Assembly: GCA_029339195.1 (NCBI GenBank)
Contig: JAPTJF010000162.1
Span: 56,051-120,050, forward strand
Source: Micractinium sp. NFX-FRZ
Taxonomy: Eukaryota; Chlorophyta; Trebouxiophyceae; Chlorellales; Chlorellaceae
Direction: 5' to 3'
Length of the DNA: 64,000 nt
The translations under genes were made by a program, and so were the position numbers. Position 1 is the stretch's first letter. The number at the start of each line of letters is the position of its first letter. The notes below the pieces were generated by a model, which ran no database searches, was not told the DNA's origin, and saw only the letters and a list, made by a program, of their open reading frames with translations. Positions 31,801 to 41,576 of the stretch are shown one piece after another.

Positions 31801-34800
31801 CCCTCTGCTTGGGTGCCACGTGGTTGCACTTGCAGGGCGCGGCGTGCGACGCTCCCGTGGAGGGGAGCGAGGCGGTGCCTGGGGCGGGCCTCACAGCGCT
31901 GGTTGATGGGCGCCGGGTGGCCGCCGGTACGGCCGGCCTGCTGGCCTCGCATGCAGGCGTGGAGGGGGCAGAGGTGGAGGCGGCGCAGCGGGCGATCGAT
32001 GCTGAAGGTGGGTGTGTGTGAGAGGGGTATGGGTGGCCACCCGCGTGCCTGCCTGCCTACCTGCTTCCCTGCCTGCCTGCCTGCCCGCCCTGCCTCCGCC
32101 TCTGTGGGGTAAGGGCTTGCCAAGCCGCTTGCTGGGCGCGACAGACTGGTTTCCTCTCGGCTTCCTGCCAGGGCCGACTCGCATGCCCTCTTCTAAGTGG
32201 CTGAACAGCTGCATCACCGTGTGGTTCAGCTGACTTTAAGCCAAGCCATGTGTCCTCTTGCCTGCAGGTGCCACCGCCTGCTTTGTGGCGGTTGACGGCG
32301 CCCTGGCTGGCTGGCTGAGGTGAGGCGTCGGTGCTCCCCTGGGCCTGGCTACCTGTCGACAGACCGCCCTCTGACCGCCTTGCCCGCTGCCCCAGCTGTG
32401 CTGTGCTGTGCTGTGCCAGGGGCTCTGTTCCTTCAGCTGCTGCTGAGGCTGCACCCATGTGCTGAGCATGCTGCCCCCACTGCCCTTCCCGACCGCAGCG
32501 CGCGCGACGTGGTGCGGCCAGAGGCTGCCGAGGCGGTCTCCATGCTGGGCATGCTGGGCGTGAAGGCGGCGATGCTGACCGGTGATGCAGAGGCGGCAGC
32601 AGCGGCGGTGGGTGCTGCAGCGGGCATCCCTGCGCGCCGCGTGCATGCTCGCCTGCTGCCCCACGAGAAACTGGACAAGGTAAGGTTGCTCGGTCGGTTG
32701 GGGGGGCGGAGGTTGTGGGAGGACGTGGGTGGGTGTGTGCGAGTGGGGCGCGCCTGCCGGGCCTGCGATCACCTCAAGAAGGTGTTTTTTACGGCCTGGG
32801 TGAGGGAAACTGTGCCTTGGAGGGGCAAGCTGCCAGGGCCACGCCCCGAGGGCCGCGCCCTGCAAGGCTTGCCTGGCAGCGCCCTTCTCAATCCAGCCCC
32901 GCTCTGCATGAAAAGGTCGGCACGTCATCCCCCCTCCTCTCATTGGTGCAGGTGGCTTGAGTACAAGCAGGGATGTCGAACACCCCTGATGGCTCCCCCC
33001 CGACATGTCTCTACGACTTGCTCTCGTCTGAATTGTATGCTCACACCCCTTTCCCACGTGCACCAGGTGGCTGAGTACAAGCAGGATGCCCGCGCTCCCA
33101 GTGCCCTTTCCCCCGACATGTTGTGCTCTTGTCTTCACAAATTGCTCCTCTCTCACCCCTCTTTTCACATGCTCAGGTGGCTGAGTACAAGCAGGACACT
33201 GGCACCCCCCGCGCCGCCGGCTGCTGCCCCGGCCTGCTCCCCGCCGCCGCCTGCTGCCTCGGCGACGCCCAGCCGGCTGCCAGCAGCGGCCATGCCCAGC
33301 ATCGGAACGGCATGCCGTGGCGGTGGGGCCTGCTGCGCTGGCGCCGGCGGCAGCCGCGTGCCTGGGTGGCTCATGTGGGCGATGGGGTGAACGATGCCCC
33401 TGCGCTGGCGGCTGCTGATGCTGGAATTGCGATGGGCGTGGCAGGCAGCGCGGCGGCGCTCGAGGCCGGCTCTGGTGGGTGCCGGTTTGGGGTGTGTGGT
33501 ATCGGGGGTGCCCGCCTTAAGAGGTTGGGCGTGGTGGGGGCGCAAGGCACCGGGCGGCAAAACAAGCGGGGCTATACTGCCCCAGGGTCTTGAGGAGAGC
33601 TAGCTGCTTGGCAGAAGAAGAAAGGCATCGTCCCAACCGAGCGCACTGCCGCTCCTGCTGCTGCCCCCTGCTTCTCTCCTGCTCCGGTGCCTTCCCAATC
33701 CCCACCCCCCACCATTGTTCCATATGCCCCCACCCAACCCCCCAACCCCCGCTCCCCCCCTGCCCAACCCGCAGTGGCCCTGTTCACCAACGACGTGCGC
33801 GCTGTGCCTGCTGCGCTCATGCTGGCGCGCGCCGCGGGCGCCACCATCTGGCAGAACATCGCCTTTGCCGTCATCACAAAGGTGAGCCCATGATGGTGTG
33901 GTGTGACCAACAGATTCCATTGTTTGTTTGGATAATCCAAGGTTGGCCACAGGGTGATGGCTGGCTGGGCAAGTGTGAGTCAAGCGTGGGTGAACGCTAG
34001 AAGCCCCTCATCACAGGTTTGTCTCTTTCTTTATAAGCCCCAAGTGTGAGCAAGGCAGGCTGTGGTGTGCCTGGTCCCGGAGGTGGCGCCTGCCCTGCCC
34101 TGCCCTGCCCTGCCCTGCCCTGCCCTGCCTGCCCCTCTCGCCCGCCTCCCCCATCCCAGCCCTCCCCCCGCACCCCTACCCTTCTGGTCCTGTGCCCCAC
34201 CCGCCCCATCGCCTGGGTGCAACAGGCACCAAATGCACACACCAACTCTTGCCAGCCCCTTTAGCTGAAGTATACGTGTGTTTGTGTGTGTGGTGTGCCT
34301 GTGCAGGTGGCGGTGCTGGCGCCTGCCCTGGCGGGCCACTTCACGCTGTGGGGAGCGGTGGCGGTGGATGTGGGCTCCTCCCTGCTGGTGGTGGCAAATG
34401 CGCTCAGGTGATGGTGAATTGCTTGTTGTTGGTGTGGAGGGCAGGTGAAGAGGTGACAACAGGGGGCAGCGGTGGTAGATGTGGGGCCTTCACCGTCGGT
34501 GGTTTAATGGCTCAAGAGGCGCTGGCGGCAGGGTGGAGCGGGGGTGCAGCAGAGGCAGACTGCCAGGGCCGCCCGCCCGCACCAAGCGCACGCCCAAAAA
34601 TGACCTTCAGCTGCCGCCTTGTTGGCTTCGCCACTGCAGGCTGCTGAATTGGCGGTGGCCCCTGGACGCGCCTGCAGCCATAAAGGGCAGGGGCCAGGCG
34701 GACTGCTGTGCAGCCGGCACCTGTGGCGCTGGGCAGCGCAAGCACAGCCACATCCACAGCCACGGCGCCAAGGGTGCCTGCTGTGGCAGCCATGGCAGCC

Positions 34801-35348
34801 ACGGCCACGGTCACAGTCACGGCAGCAACAGCGCCTGCTGCGCCAGCCACGGCAGCCGTATCCATAGCAACGGCCACGGCGCCAAGGGTGGCTGCTGCAG
34901 CAGCCATGACGGCCACAGTCACGACCACGGCCATAGCCATAGCCACGACCACGGTCACAGCCATGAGGGCGCCTGCTGCGGAGGGGGCGGCCACGGGCAC
35001 AGCAGGCCCAGCACGGCAGGTGCTTGCAGCGGGGGCAGCCAGCACGCCTGCTGCGCAGTGGACGCAGCTTCCGCGGCAGCAGCAGCGGCAGAAGCAGCAG
35101 CAGGAGCGACGGCAGCAGGCGCCTGCTGCGCTGGCAGCGGCAGCGGGCAGGCGGGTGGCTGCACCCACAAGCACAAACATGTCGAGGAACCCCACAAGCA
35201 TTGCTGCAGCCACAGCCAGGGTCGCACGCACGACCACGGCCACACACACAACCACAAGCAGACAGCCCACAGCTGCTCCCACAGCCGCTCCCACAGCCAG
35301 GGTGAGCACGCGTGCAGCCACCACAGCAGCAGCATCGGCGGCAGCTAG
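25869..35348 (+). CDS. HMA: Zinc/cadmium-type P1B ATPase (plant HMA2/3/4-like) with His/Cys-rich tail
   Basis: Twenty exons join in frame to 1115 residues: 25869-25988, 26213-26316, 26563-26801, 27488-27633, 28023-28214, 28633-28764, 28971-29016, 29250-29393, 29844-30028, 30341-30430, 30905-31057, 31244-31312, 31452-31559, 31836-32007, 32268-32319, 32499-32679, 33177-33474, 33775-33881, 34307-34407, 34640-35348. It pumps divalent metal (Zn/Cd inferred) across a membrane using ATP. Visible in order: a His/Cys segment (HADCGHTLIQHEGHLDYL); HMA domain with GICCPMEVP (136-144); transmembrane pairs; TGES actuator loop (374-377); CPC metal site (480-482); DKTGT with phosphorylated Asp524; SSHPLA (His563); MLTGD; GDGVNDAP (779-786); and DVGSSLL in the last helix, as in P1B-2 pumps. 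About 55 extra, Cys-containing residues sit before GDGVND. The tail (about 880-1115) is built of HSHGHGHS and CC units, like plant HMA4. Three introns carry exon echoes. Confidence 0.92.
27040..27530 (+). repeat. Serial acceptor-side echoes of ATPase exon 4
   Basis: Copies of the exon 4 start, which encodes GVASVEVSVMAQT in the true copy (27488), occur at 27099 (GMASMEVSMLPQT), 27214 (GVVSVEVSVMVQT) and 27322 (GAASVEVSVMAQT), each after a GCGCAG acceptor. Upstream intron text (TGTGCTCCCGTCTATTCACC) is duplicated with them. Spacings are 115, 108 and 166 bases. Confidence 0.92.
27700..27835 (+). repeat. G-rich minisatellite in ATPase intron 4
   Basis: Three or four diverged units of about 36 bases (GGAGGGGGGAGGGCAGGGGG followed by CTGTGCTTG) lie just after exon 4. 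G runs could form G-quadruplexes in the transcript. Confidence 0.75.
29033..29155 (+). repeat. CCTG/CCCG tetranucleotide tract in ATPase intron 7
   Basis: An imperfect run of CCTG and CCCG units fills much of the intron between exons 7 and 8. Confidence 0.8.
30430..30730 (+). repeat. Short-unit repeats in ATPase intron 10
   Basis: Many diverged units of the type CACCAGGCAGCAGGGGY and GGCACTACGCCTGGCTGCAG follow exon 10. They begin near the donor but do not clearly copy the exon edge. Confidence 0.65.
31006..31207 (+). repeat. Donor-side echo of ATPase exon 11
   Basis: A unit of about 104 bases, half exon 11 end and half intron, is duplicated in tandem (31006-31109, 31110-31207). In the inner copy one base is inserted (GGAAGGTGCC for GGAGGGGCC) and the donor GTGAGT has become TTGAGT, so it cannot serve as a normal 5' splice site. 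Confidence 0.93.
32952..33200 (+). repeat. Serial acceptor-side echoes of ATPase exon 17
   Basis: GTGGCTGAGTACAAGCAGGA begins the true exon at 33177 and recurs at 32952 (with an in-frame TGA) and 33067, each after a CAG acceptor. Spacings are 115 and 110 bases. Confidence 0.92.
34087..34130 (+). repeat. CCCTG pentanucleotide run in ATPase intron 18
   Basis: About eight CCCTG units in tandem. Confidence 0.85.
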
Positions 35349-36471
35349 TGCGCATGCTGCTGGGCACGCTGCGAGGGGCGGGCGCGTACCGCAAGCATGC
35401 AGCCGCCAGCAGGGCAGCTTGGGTCTGGATGCGTACCAGCGCCCCGTTACCGGCACCGACACTTGCAAGAAAGCGCGTACACCGCGTCTGTGCTCAGGCA
35501 GGGGGCGATGCGTGGCGGGACCTGGGCGCAGCACAACCAGAGCCTGGCGCAACTGGTGGCTGTGAAGCGCCGCAGCAGCAATGCTGGGGCCACGCGGGAG
35601 CGCAGGCAGCATGGCGCCTGCTTGGCAGCTCTCACCGGCAGACCACCGGCCTTTGGCCCCCATCCCACCACCCTTTCCCCGTTGGTTTGGCACACCTCTG
35701 CGCCCGTGTTGCTGCCCGCTTCCAGCAGGTGACGACCGTCACGCATCCTCCCGGCCCATCTTGCACTCCGCCTTGCACTTGCCTCGGCGGGTGCGGTCGA
35801 GCGCAGTACCGCCGACACCCGGCAGGTGCCTTGGTAGCTAGTCAAGCTGTTTGCTGGCCCAGGGTGCCTGGATTCAGGCTGCCTGGCACTGGCCCTCGAC
35901 CATCTGTCCCAGCGCTCATTTGATCCTGCATTCAAGGCCTGGCCCCTGTGAGAGAGATGGCGGACTGGCCCTGTGGCCCCAGGTGGCCCTGGATTCTGTG
36001 GCTGGCAAGGCAGTGACCAGCAGCTTCCCAGCCCAGCTGGCCTCACTTTCCCCAACTTCTTACAGGCCCCTCCCTTGCTTCCCCTGGCAGCTGGGAAAAG
36101 GGCGCTGGCGAAATTTTCCAATTCCCCTGGCAGCACGGTCCCGCAAGGTACACCAGGGGCGGCAACCGAGCGGGTACCACCAAACCTGCTTGCAGGGGGA
36201 CTGTCTGCTAGCTTGGTGCTTTCAATCTCGCGCATGTAGTGCGCAACTCACTCCTTAGCCTGGCGCTTTGAACGCGTCTTGCACACGCAAGTTTTTGTTT
36301 GGGCGTGTAGCCTTCTGGGTTTCCTCCCTGTTCTCAACACGTCGCCCTATTTATATCATAGCGGTGCGCTGCCCTCCCTGTTGTTCTTGCCGCTGGGAGC
36401 AAGCCCGCGCCGTACGTGCCGCAACCCTGACCTTCGAGTTGGTGCTGCTGCAGGAGGCAAGGGCAAACACG
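35349..36471. other. Intergenic region between ATPase and glutamine-rich gene
   Basis: 1123 bases. A TATA-like element (TATTTATATCA) lies near 36349, about 120 bases before the next ATG, and is a candidate core promoter. No supported gene. Confidence 0.5.
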
Positions 36472-39400
36472 ATGCGGCAAACGGATGGGGCCTTGGAGCC
36501 GCCGGACGCCGCACAGCAGGGGGCAGTTCGGCTGCCGCCTGCGGCGGGAGGGGCCAGCGCCGGGCGCCCGCAGCCCACCACAACCACAGGTGTGGTGTTG
36601 GCACCGCCGCCGATGCAGGTGCGGCTGGCGCAGAGTCCAAAGCATGGCGGGTCAGGTGGCAGTTCACAGCAGGAGCAGCAGAGGCAACAGGCACCGCAGG
36701 CGCGGCAGCAGCAGCTGCCGCCGCCTCAGCCAGCGCCGCCGCAGCAGCAGGAGCAAGAGGAGCTGGCGCAGCAGCATGCGCAGCTGCCTCAGCAGCCACC
36801 TCCATCGCTCCAGCAGCAGCAGCAGCAGCAGCATCAGCAGCAACAACAGCAGGTCCCGCAGCAGCAACAACACAGTGAGCAGCACCGCCAGACGCTGCCC
36901 CACCAGCAGCGGCAGCAGCAGCAGCACCAGGCCTCGCCGCTGCAGCACCCGCCAGGGCAGGCTGCCCCACCAACGCTGCCGTCGCCGGAGCACAAGCAGC
37001 AGCACCACCAGACGCTGCAGCAGCTGCTGACGCTGCTGGCCCAAGTGCAGCCACAGACGCCTCAGCCAGCGCCACTCAGCGTGGCGGCCGCTGGCCGTAG
37101 CAGCAGCCCGCCGCCGCACGTGGCGGCCCGCCTGCCGCCGCCTGCCCGGCACGCCGCCATCCACGGCGCGGCGTTTGCCTTCAACCGCGCCTTCCCAGGG
37201 CCGGGGCTGGAGCCTGCAGTGATTCCCTGGGTGACGGTCACGATAGAGGACATCCCATCCCCCTGCCAGCAGCCCCACCAACTGCACCACCTGCAGCAGC
37301 AGCAGCAGCAGCAGGAGCAGGAGCAGGGGCAGCAGGAGCCGGGCGACTCGCCGGTGTCAATCAGCGCCCCTTCCGCCCTCGGCGGCAGCGGGGACGTGGG
37401 GCCGGCGGCAGAGGGGAGGACCCCCATGGCCCTCGATGGCCGCGGCCCAGTGGCAGGCGCCGGCGCCGCTGCTGCTGACGGCCGCGGCGGGCAAGCGCGC
37501 GACGGCAGCAGCCCGATGGAGGGGGTGGTGGGGGGCCAGGGGGCGGAGCGGCAGCACGCAGGCGGCGGCGCGGGCGCATTCCCGCCGCTGTCTCCGCCCC
37601 TGCCCCCGGCGAGCGCGCCTGACTCGCCCCTGCACGTGCCACGCACGCAGCTGGGAGTGTACGACCGCTCCGGCCGCCAGCTGGCGACGCTGAGGCAGCT
37701 GACAGGTGAGGGGCAAGGGCGGGAGACTTGAAGACCGCTCCCATCTGGGTGCGGGCTTGTGGGGTAGCGGTTCAAGTCCGATACTGAGCAACAGTCGGTT
37801 TTTGTGGCTGACAGGCGAGGGGCCCCGATTGGCTGACAGGCGAGGGGCCCCGATTCGCAGGGCCCTGCACCCATCCCCGGGGCTCCTGGCACAGCAGAGC
37901 GTGCCGCCGTCAGTCAGGCGTACGTGCCCTTGTGCCTGCTCGGTTCCCTCAGCACCCCTCAGCACCCGTCTTGGACTCCCAAGCTGCCCTGCCTCTCACC
38001 TCCCCCCTGCTCTGTCATACCCCCTGCGCCACAGAGAGCTGGGACATCCCTTCCGACCAGCTCTTCCACTTGCACCTCTGGGATTCTGGAGCCTCCTGGT
38101 GGCTCCTCTTCCCCGATTGGACGCACGCCCAGGCATTCAGGAGTGAGTGCGTGTGCGGGTGGGGCACGGCCGCCAGCCCGCTAGCAAGCAGGCCTGCCCG
38201 CCGGCTTGCGCAGCCCGCCAGCCGCCCTGCGCCACGCCGGCGCCGGCACTCGGACAGGCAGTGTGGCCTGGGAAGCTTGGCCCAGGGTCTCCTCGCTCCC
38301 TGCATCTGACACAGGGCATGCCAACCGCACCCCCCCTGCTTGCCTGCATTGCCGCCGTTCCTTCCCCCCTCCCGCTCGCAGCCTTGATGCCGGTGCTAAT
38401 GTGGCACATGCTGCGGGTTTGACGCATCCAACAACCTTACGTGTCTCAAACCGCCTGCCCTGCCCCCCGCCCTTCAGCCAAGATGGGATGGTGCCGCTCC
38501 ATGCCCCCCTCTCACTGATCCCTCGTCTACTATAGCCGCCTGAGGGCCCACATTCCTGTTGCGTCTTCTCGTGCAGACGTGCAGATGCTGATGTGCCGCA
38601 TGCTGTCGTCTGACCTGGCACCCCCTGACACTTCCTACTTTCTATCTCTCGCGACTTATGTGTGTGCACCCCCATCCCATCCGCAGCTATGATGCTGATG
38701 TGGCGCATGCTGCAGCGGGCAGCCGACCAGGGCTTCCTCCCCGGCCCCGGACGGTTCAGCAGCGGACGTACCCTCAACCCTGCGGCAGCTGCGGCCGCAG
38801 TGGCGGCAGTAGACGGGCGCAAGACCGTCGCCGCTGCTGCGGCGGCGGCAGCGGCGGCGGCGGGGGCACCGGGCCCGCCCGAAAAGCCTGCCACCGCTGC
38901 TGCCATGGCTGCTGGTACGGCTGCCCCCGGTGCTGCCGCTGCTTCTACTGCTCCTCGCCGCGTGCAGCGGTCGCCCAAGATTGGGGGCGAGGTGCCGGCA
39001 CCCTCGCCGGCAGGCCCGGCGCAGCGGCAGCCGCAGCAGCAAGCCTCGCAACCGACGCCCCTGCAGCAGCAGGCTCAGCAGCAGCAGGCTCAGCAGCAGC
39101 AGCTGCAGCAGCTGCAGCAGCAGCAGGAATATCAGGCTCAGCAGCAGCAGCAGCAGCAGCAGCTGCAGCAGCAGCAGGAGCATCAGGCTCAGCAGCAGCA
39201 GCAGCAGCAGCTGCAGCAGCAGCAGGAGCATCAGGCTCAGCAGCAGCAGCAGCAACTGCAGCAGCAGCAGGAGCATCAGGCTCTGCAGGAGTCGCCGAGT
39301 GCCCCACCTCCGCCGGCCCAGCAGCAAGTGCCTGTGATTCGAATGCAGCACGAGCACGCGCACCAACCGTCCAAGCACCAGCCACAGCCGCAGCCAGCGC

Positions 39401-40176
39401 AGCAGCAGCCAGCGTCCCCGCCGCCGCCGCACGCCCCACGGGCGCTCGCACCCCAGCCGCCATCGCAGCAGGCGCCCCACCCGCCCTCGCCCCTTGCGCC
39501 AGCACAGCAGCAGCAGCATGCAAAGGGAGGGCAGGCGTCAGGCCTTGTGCACCTGGCATCAGACCACGCAAGCCTGGGTTCCATGGTCGCATCCTCCTCT
39601 GCCGCCGTGAGGAGCCTGCCCCTTGCGGGGCCGGCAGCCCAGGGGGACGCCTATCGCCACCTGCTGGAGACTCTGCTGGGAAGCCTGCAGCAGCAGGCGG
39701 CAGCGCAGCAGCTGGCGCACGTGCAGGCGGTGCTGCAGCAGGCGCAGCAGGCGCAGCAGGGGCAGCTGCCTCGGAAGCAGGCGGCGCACGCAGCGGCGGC
39801 CCAGCAGGCCCAGCAGCCGCAGCAGGCCCTGCAGCCCCAGCAGCAGCAGCAGCAGCAGCAGCAGTCGGCTCCTGAGGGTAGGTCAGCGGGGGAGGCTGCC
39901 CTGGCTGCCTTGGCTGCGGCCATGCAGGACCGGCGTGCCGCAGCCGCTGCCCGTGGGGCGTACTTTGAAGAAATGCTGTCTTCCAACCCGCGCCCCGCCT
40001 CCCCGGTGCGGCTGCTGCAGCAGATGGCGCTGCCGCCGCTGCGGCGGGGCAAGGAGGGGCCGCAGCCGTGGGGCGCGCCGCCGCCGCCACGGCCACCGCC
40101 GGCCAAGCAGCACGAACAGCTGCACCCTGGGCCGGAGCAGCAGCAGGAGCAGCAGCCCGAGCCGATGCAATCCTGA
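36472..40176 (+). CDS. Glutamine-rich protein with short conserved-looking core, function unknown
   Basis: Three exons, 36472-37705, 38035-38142 and 38687-40176, give 943 residues. About 400 N-terminal residues and nearly all of the long third exon are Gln/Pro/Ala/His-rich low complexity. The non-repetitive part is at the exon 1-2-3 junction: QLGVYDRSGRQLATLRQL, then ESWDIPSDQLFHLHLWD and SGASWWLLFPDWTHAQAF, then MMLMWRMLQRAADQ. This Trp-rich core looks folded, perhaps with an amphipathic helix after it. I do not recognise it. Such glutamine-rich algal proteins are often nuclear regulators, which is inference only. Start: first ATG in frame, downstream of a TATA-like element; an upstream non-ATG extension is not used. 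Both introns carry exon echoes. Confidence 0.72.
37699..37860 (+). repeat. Donor-side echoes of glutamine-rich gene exon 1
   Basis: The exon end CTGACAGGTGAGGGG at about 37699 is echoed twice in tandem (GGCTGACAGGCGAGGGGCCC near 37806 and 37831). In both inner copies the donor GT is GC. Confidence 0.75.
38382..38720 (+). repeat. Serial acceptor-side echoes of glutamine-rich gene exon 3
   Basis: Three CAG acceptors at 38382, 38577 and 38687 are each followed in the same phase by coding-like sequence: TLMPVLMWHMLR, NVQMLMCRMLS and TMMLMWRMLQRA. Spacings are 195 and 110 bases. Only the last runs into the long exon. Confidence 0.85.
39130..39290 (+). repeat. Coding minisatellite in glutamine-rich gene
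   Basis: Four units of about 39-48 bases encode Q-runs separated by LQQQQEHQA (first unit EYQA). Unit length differs by whole CAG codons, pointing to slippage under frame constraint. Confidence 0.85.
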
Positions 40177-41576
40177 CCAGCGCCGGCAGCTGCGGCATGC
40201 AGGGCAGCCAGTTGTGCCCAGCGGACCAGCCAGGCAGCCACCCGTTCCATTGGGGGTTGCATAACCCTCACAGTTGACATCCCTGCTGCCCCTCTACCCC
40301 AGCGTGTATACAAGCTTTCAGCAACCCTACCAGCAACATTTTAGTACCCCGGCCCTACCCAACCTCAATGCGTCCTCCTTCTGCCCTTGCCACCCTGGCA
40401 CCCTCACATCCCCTCCGTGCGCACGCACGAGCATGCGCCACAGATGTGCCCAGCGCGTGCACAGCATGACCACAGCAGGTGCCACACGGCCCTCGCCCGC
40501 GCACGCCCCACCCATCACGCCCCCCTCACCGTGCCACTGCACTGCACCGACCCGATCCACGCTTTTTGACCTCCCGATTTTCCCCGCACCACAGTAGCAT
40601 CCCCCCCTTGCTTTCCGACCGCACCTGCAAAGGTGATGCAAATCTACGTACTGCCCTGCCTACCTGCCTGTGTACCGCCTACCTGCGGCGTGTCCCCACC
40701 TCCTGCATGCCCCCGCCTCCAAGCACTGCCCGCCTGCCGCCCGCCCGCCCGTCAGGCCCGCACTGGCCTCGCACCCTGTGGCATTGCCCACCCTCGCCAC
40801 ACGGGCGCGGGACGGGCGGCTGAATGGCCACTCCTGCTGCACCCATCCTATTGTGCACACCCTACTGAGCACCCCAGGAGCATACAAAACCTTAAAAACA
40901 GTCGCCCTGCGCCATCCTTTCGTTTTGGCACTGCACACGCACCCTGCTCGGCCAGCCTGCCTGCCTGCCTATCCTACTTGCCTACCCTGTTCCGCGCCTA
41001 CCCGACCTCTATTCCAATTCGTGCCTGCGCTTGCTGCAAGCACAGCACAGCTGCGAGGCTGCAATTTGCACATCGGTTGCCTGTGGGCTGGCAGCGGCCC
41101 TGCACTAAGCCAGCCCGCGCTCTCTGTAGCCATCCTTGAGCGCCCGCCGGCAGCGGGCCACACCTGGCCCCACCGCCCGACCCCTCTCTGTAACTTACTC
41201 TTCCTCATCCCTTCTTTACGTTGATGTACGCACGGCTGCCGGGCGACCCAGCACCTGTGGCAGCGGAACTACGAGTTTCAAGGGGAAGGGGAAGACCTGT
41301 GCTGGGTGGGCAGAGGTGGCGGTGCAGTGCTTGTGTGCATGTGCAGACGAAGGGGCGTGGTAGCATCACACACTGTGTGGGGTGAGGGTACCCAGGCCGA
41401 CGCTGATGACACGATCCTGACACCGGAAGCTCCACGCTTACTCGTCGCGTCACTGCTGACAATCTGGCAGCCGGCTTTCCACCCTCCCACCTTGAACTGC
41501 TTCCCCCTACAGCCCCTCCTCTTGTCCCCTGCCTCTTTTTCCACGTGCTCGCTCGTCTTCCAACGCTCTCCCCATC
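40177..41576. other. Intergenic region between glutamine-rich and LHC-like genes
   Basis: 1400 bases. A TGTAA polyadenylation candidate at 41189-41193 would imply a 3' UTR of about 1 kb for the glutamine-rich gene. No gene seen. Confidence 0.45.

Noticed and set aside
38656..39519. Leucine-rich frame on the minus strand over the CAG tract
   Set aside because: CTG antisense of poly-Gln codons gives poly-Leu by composition; no other support.
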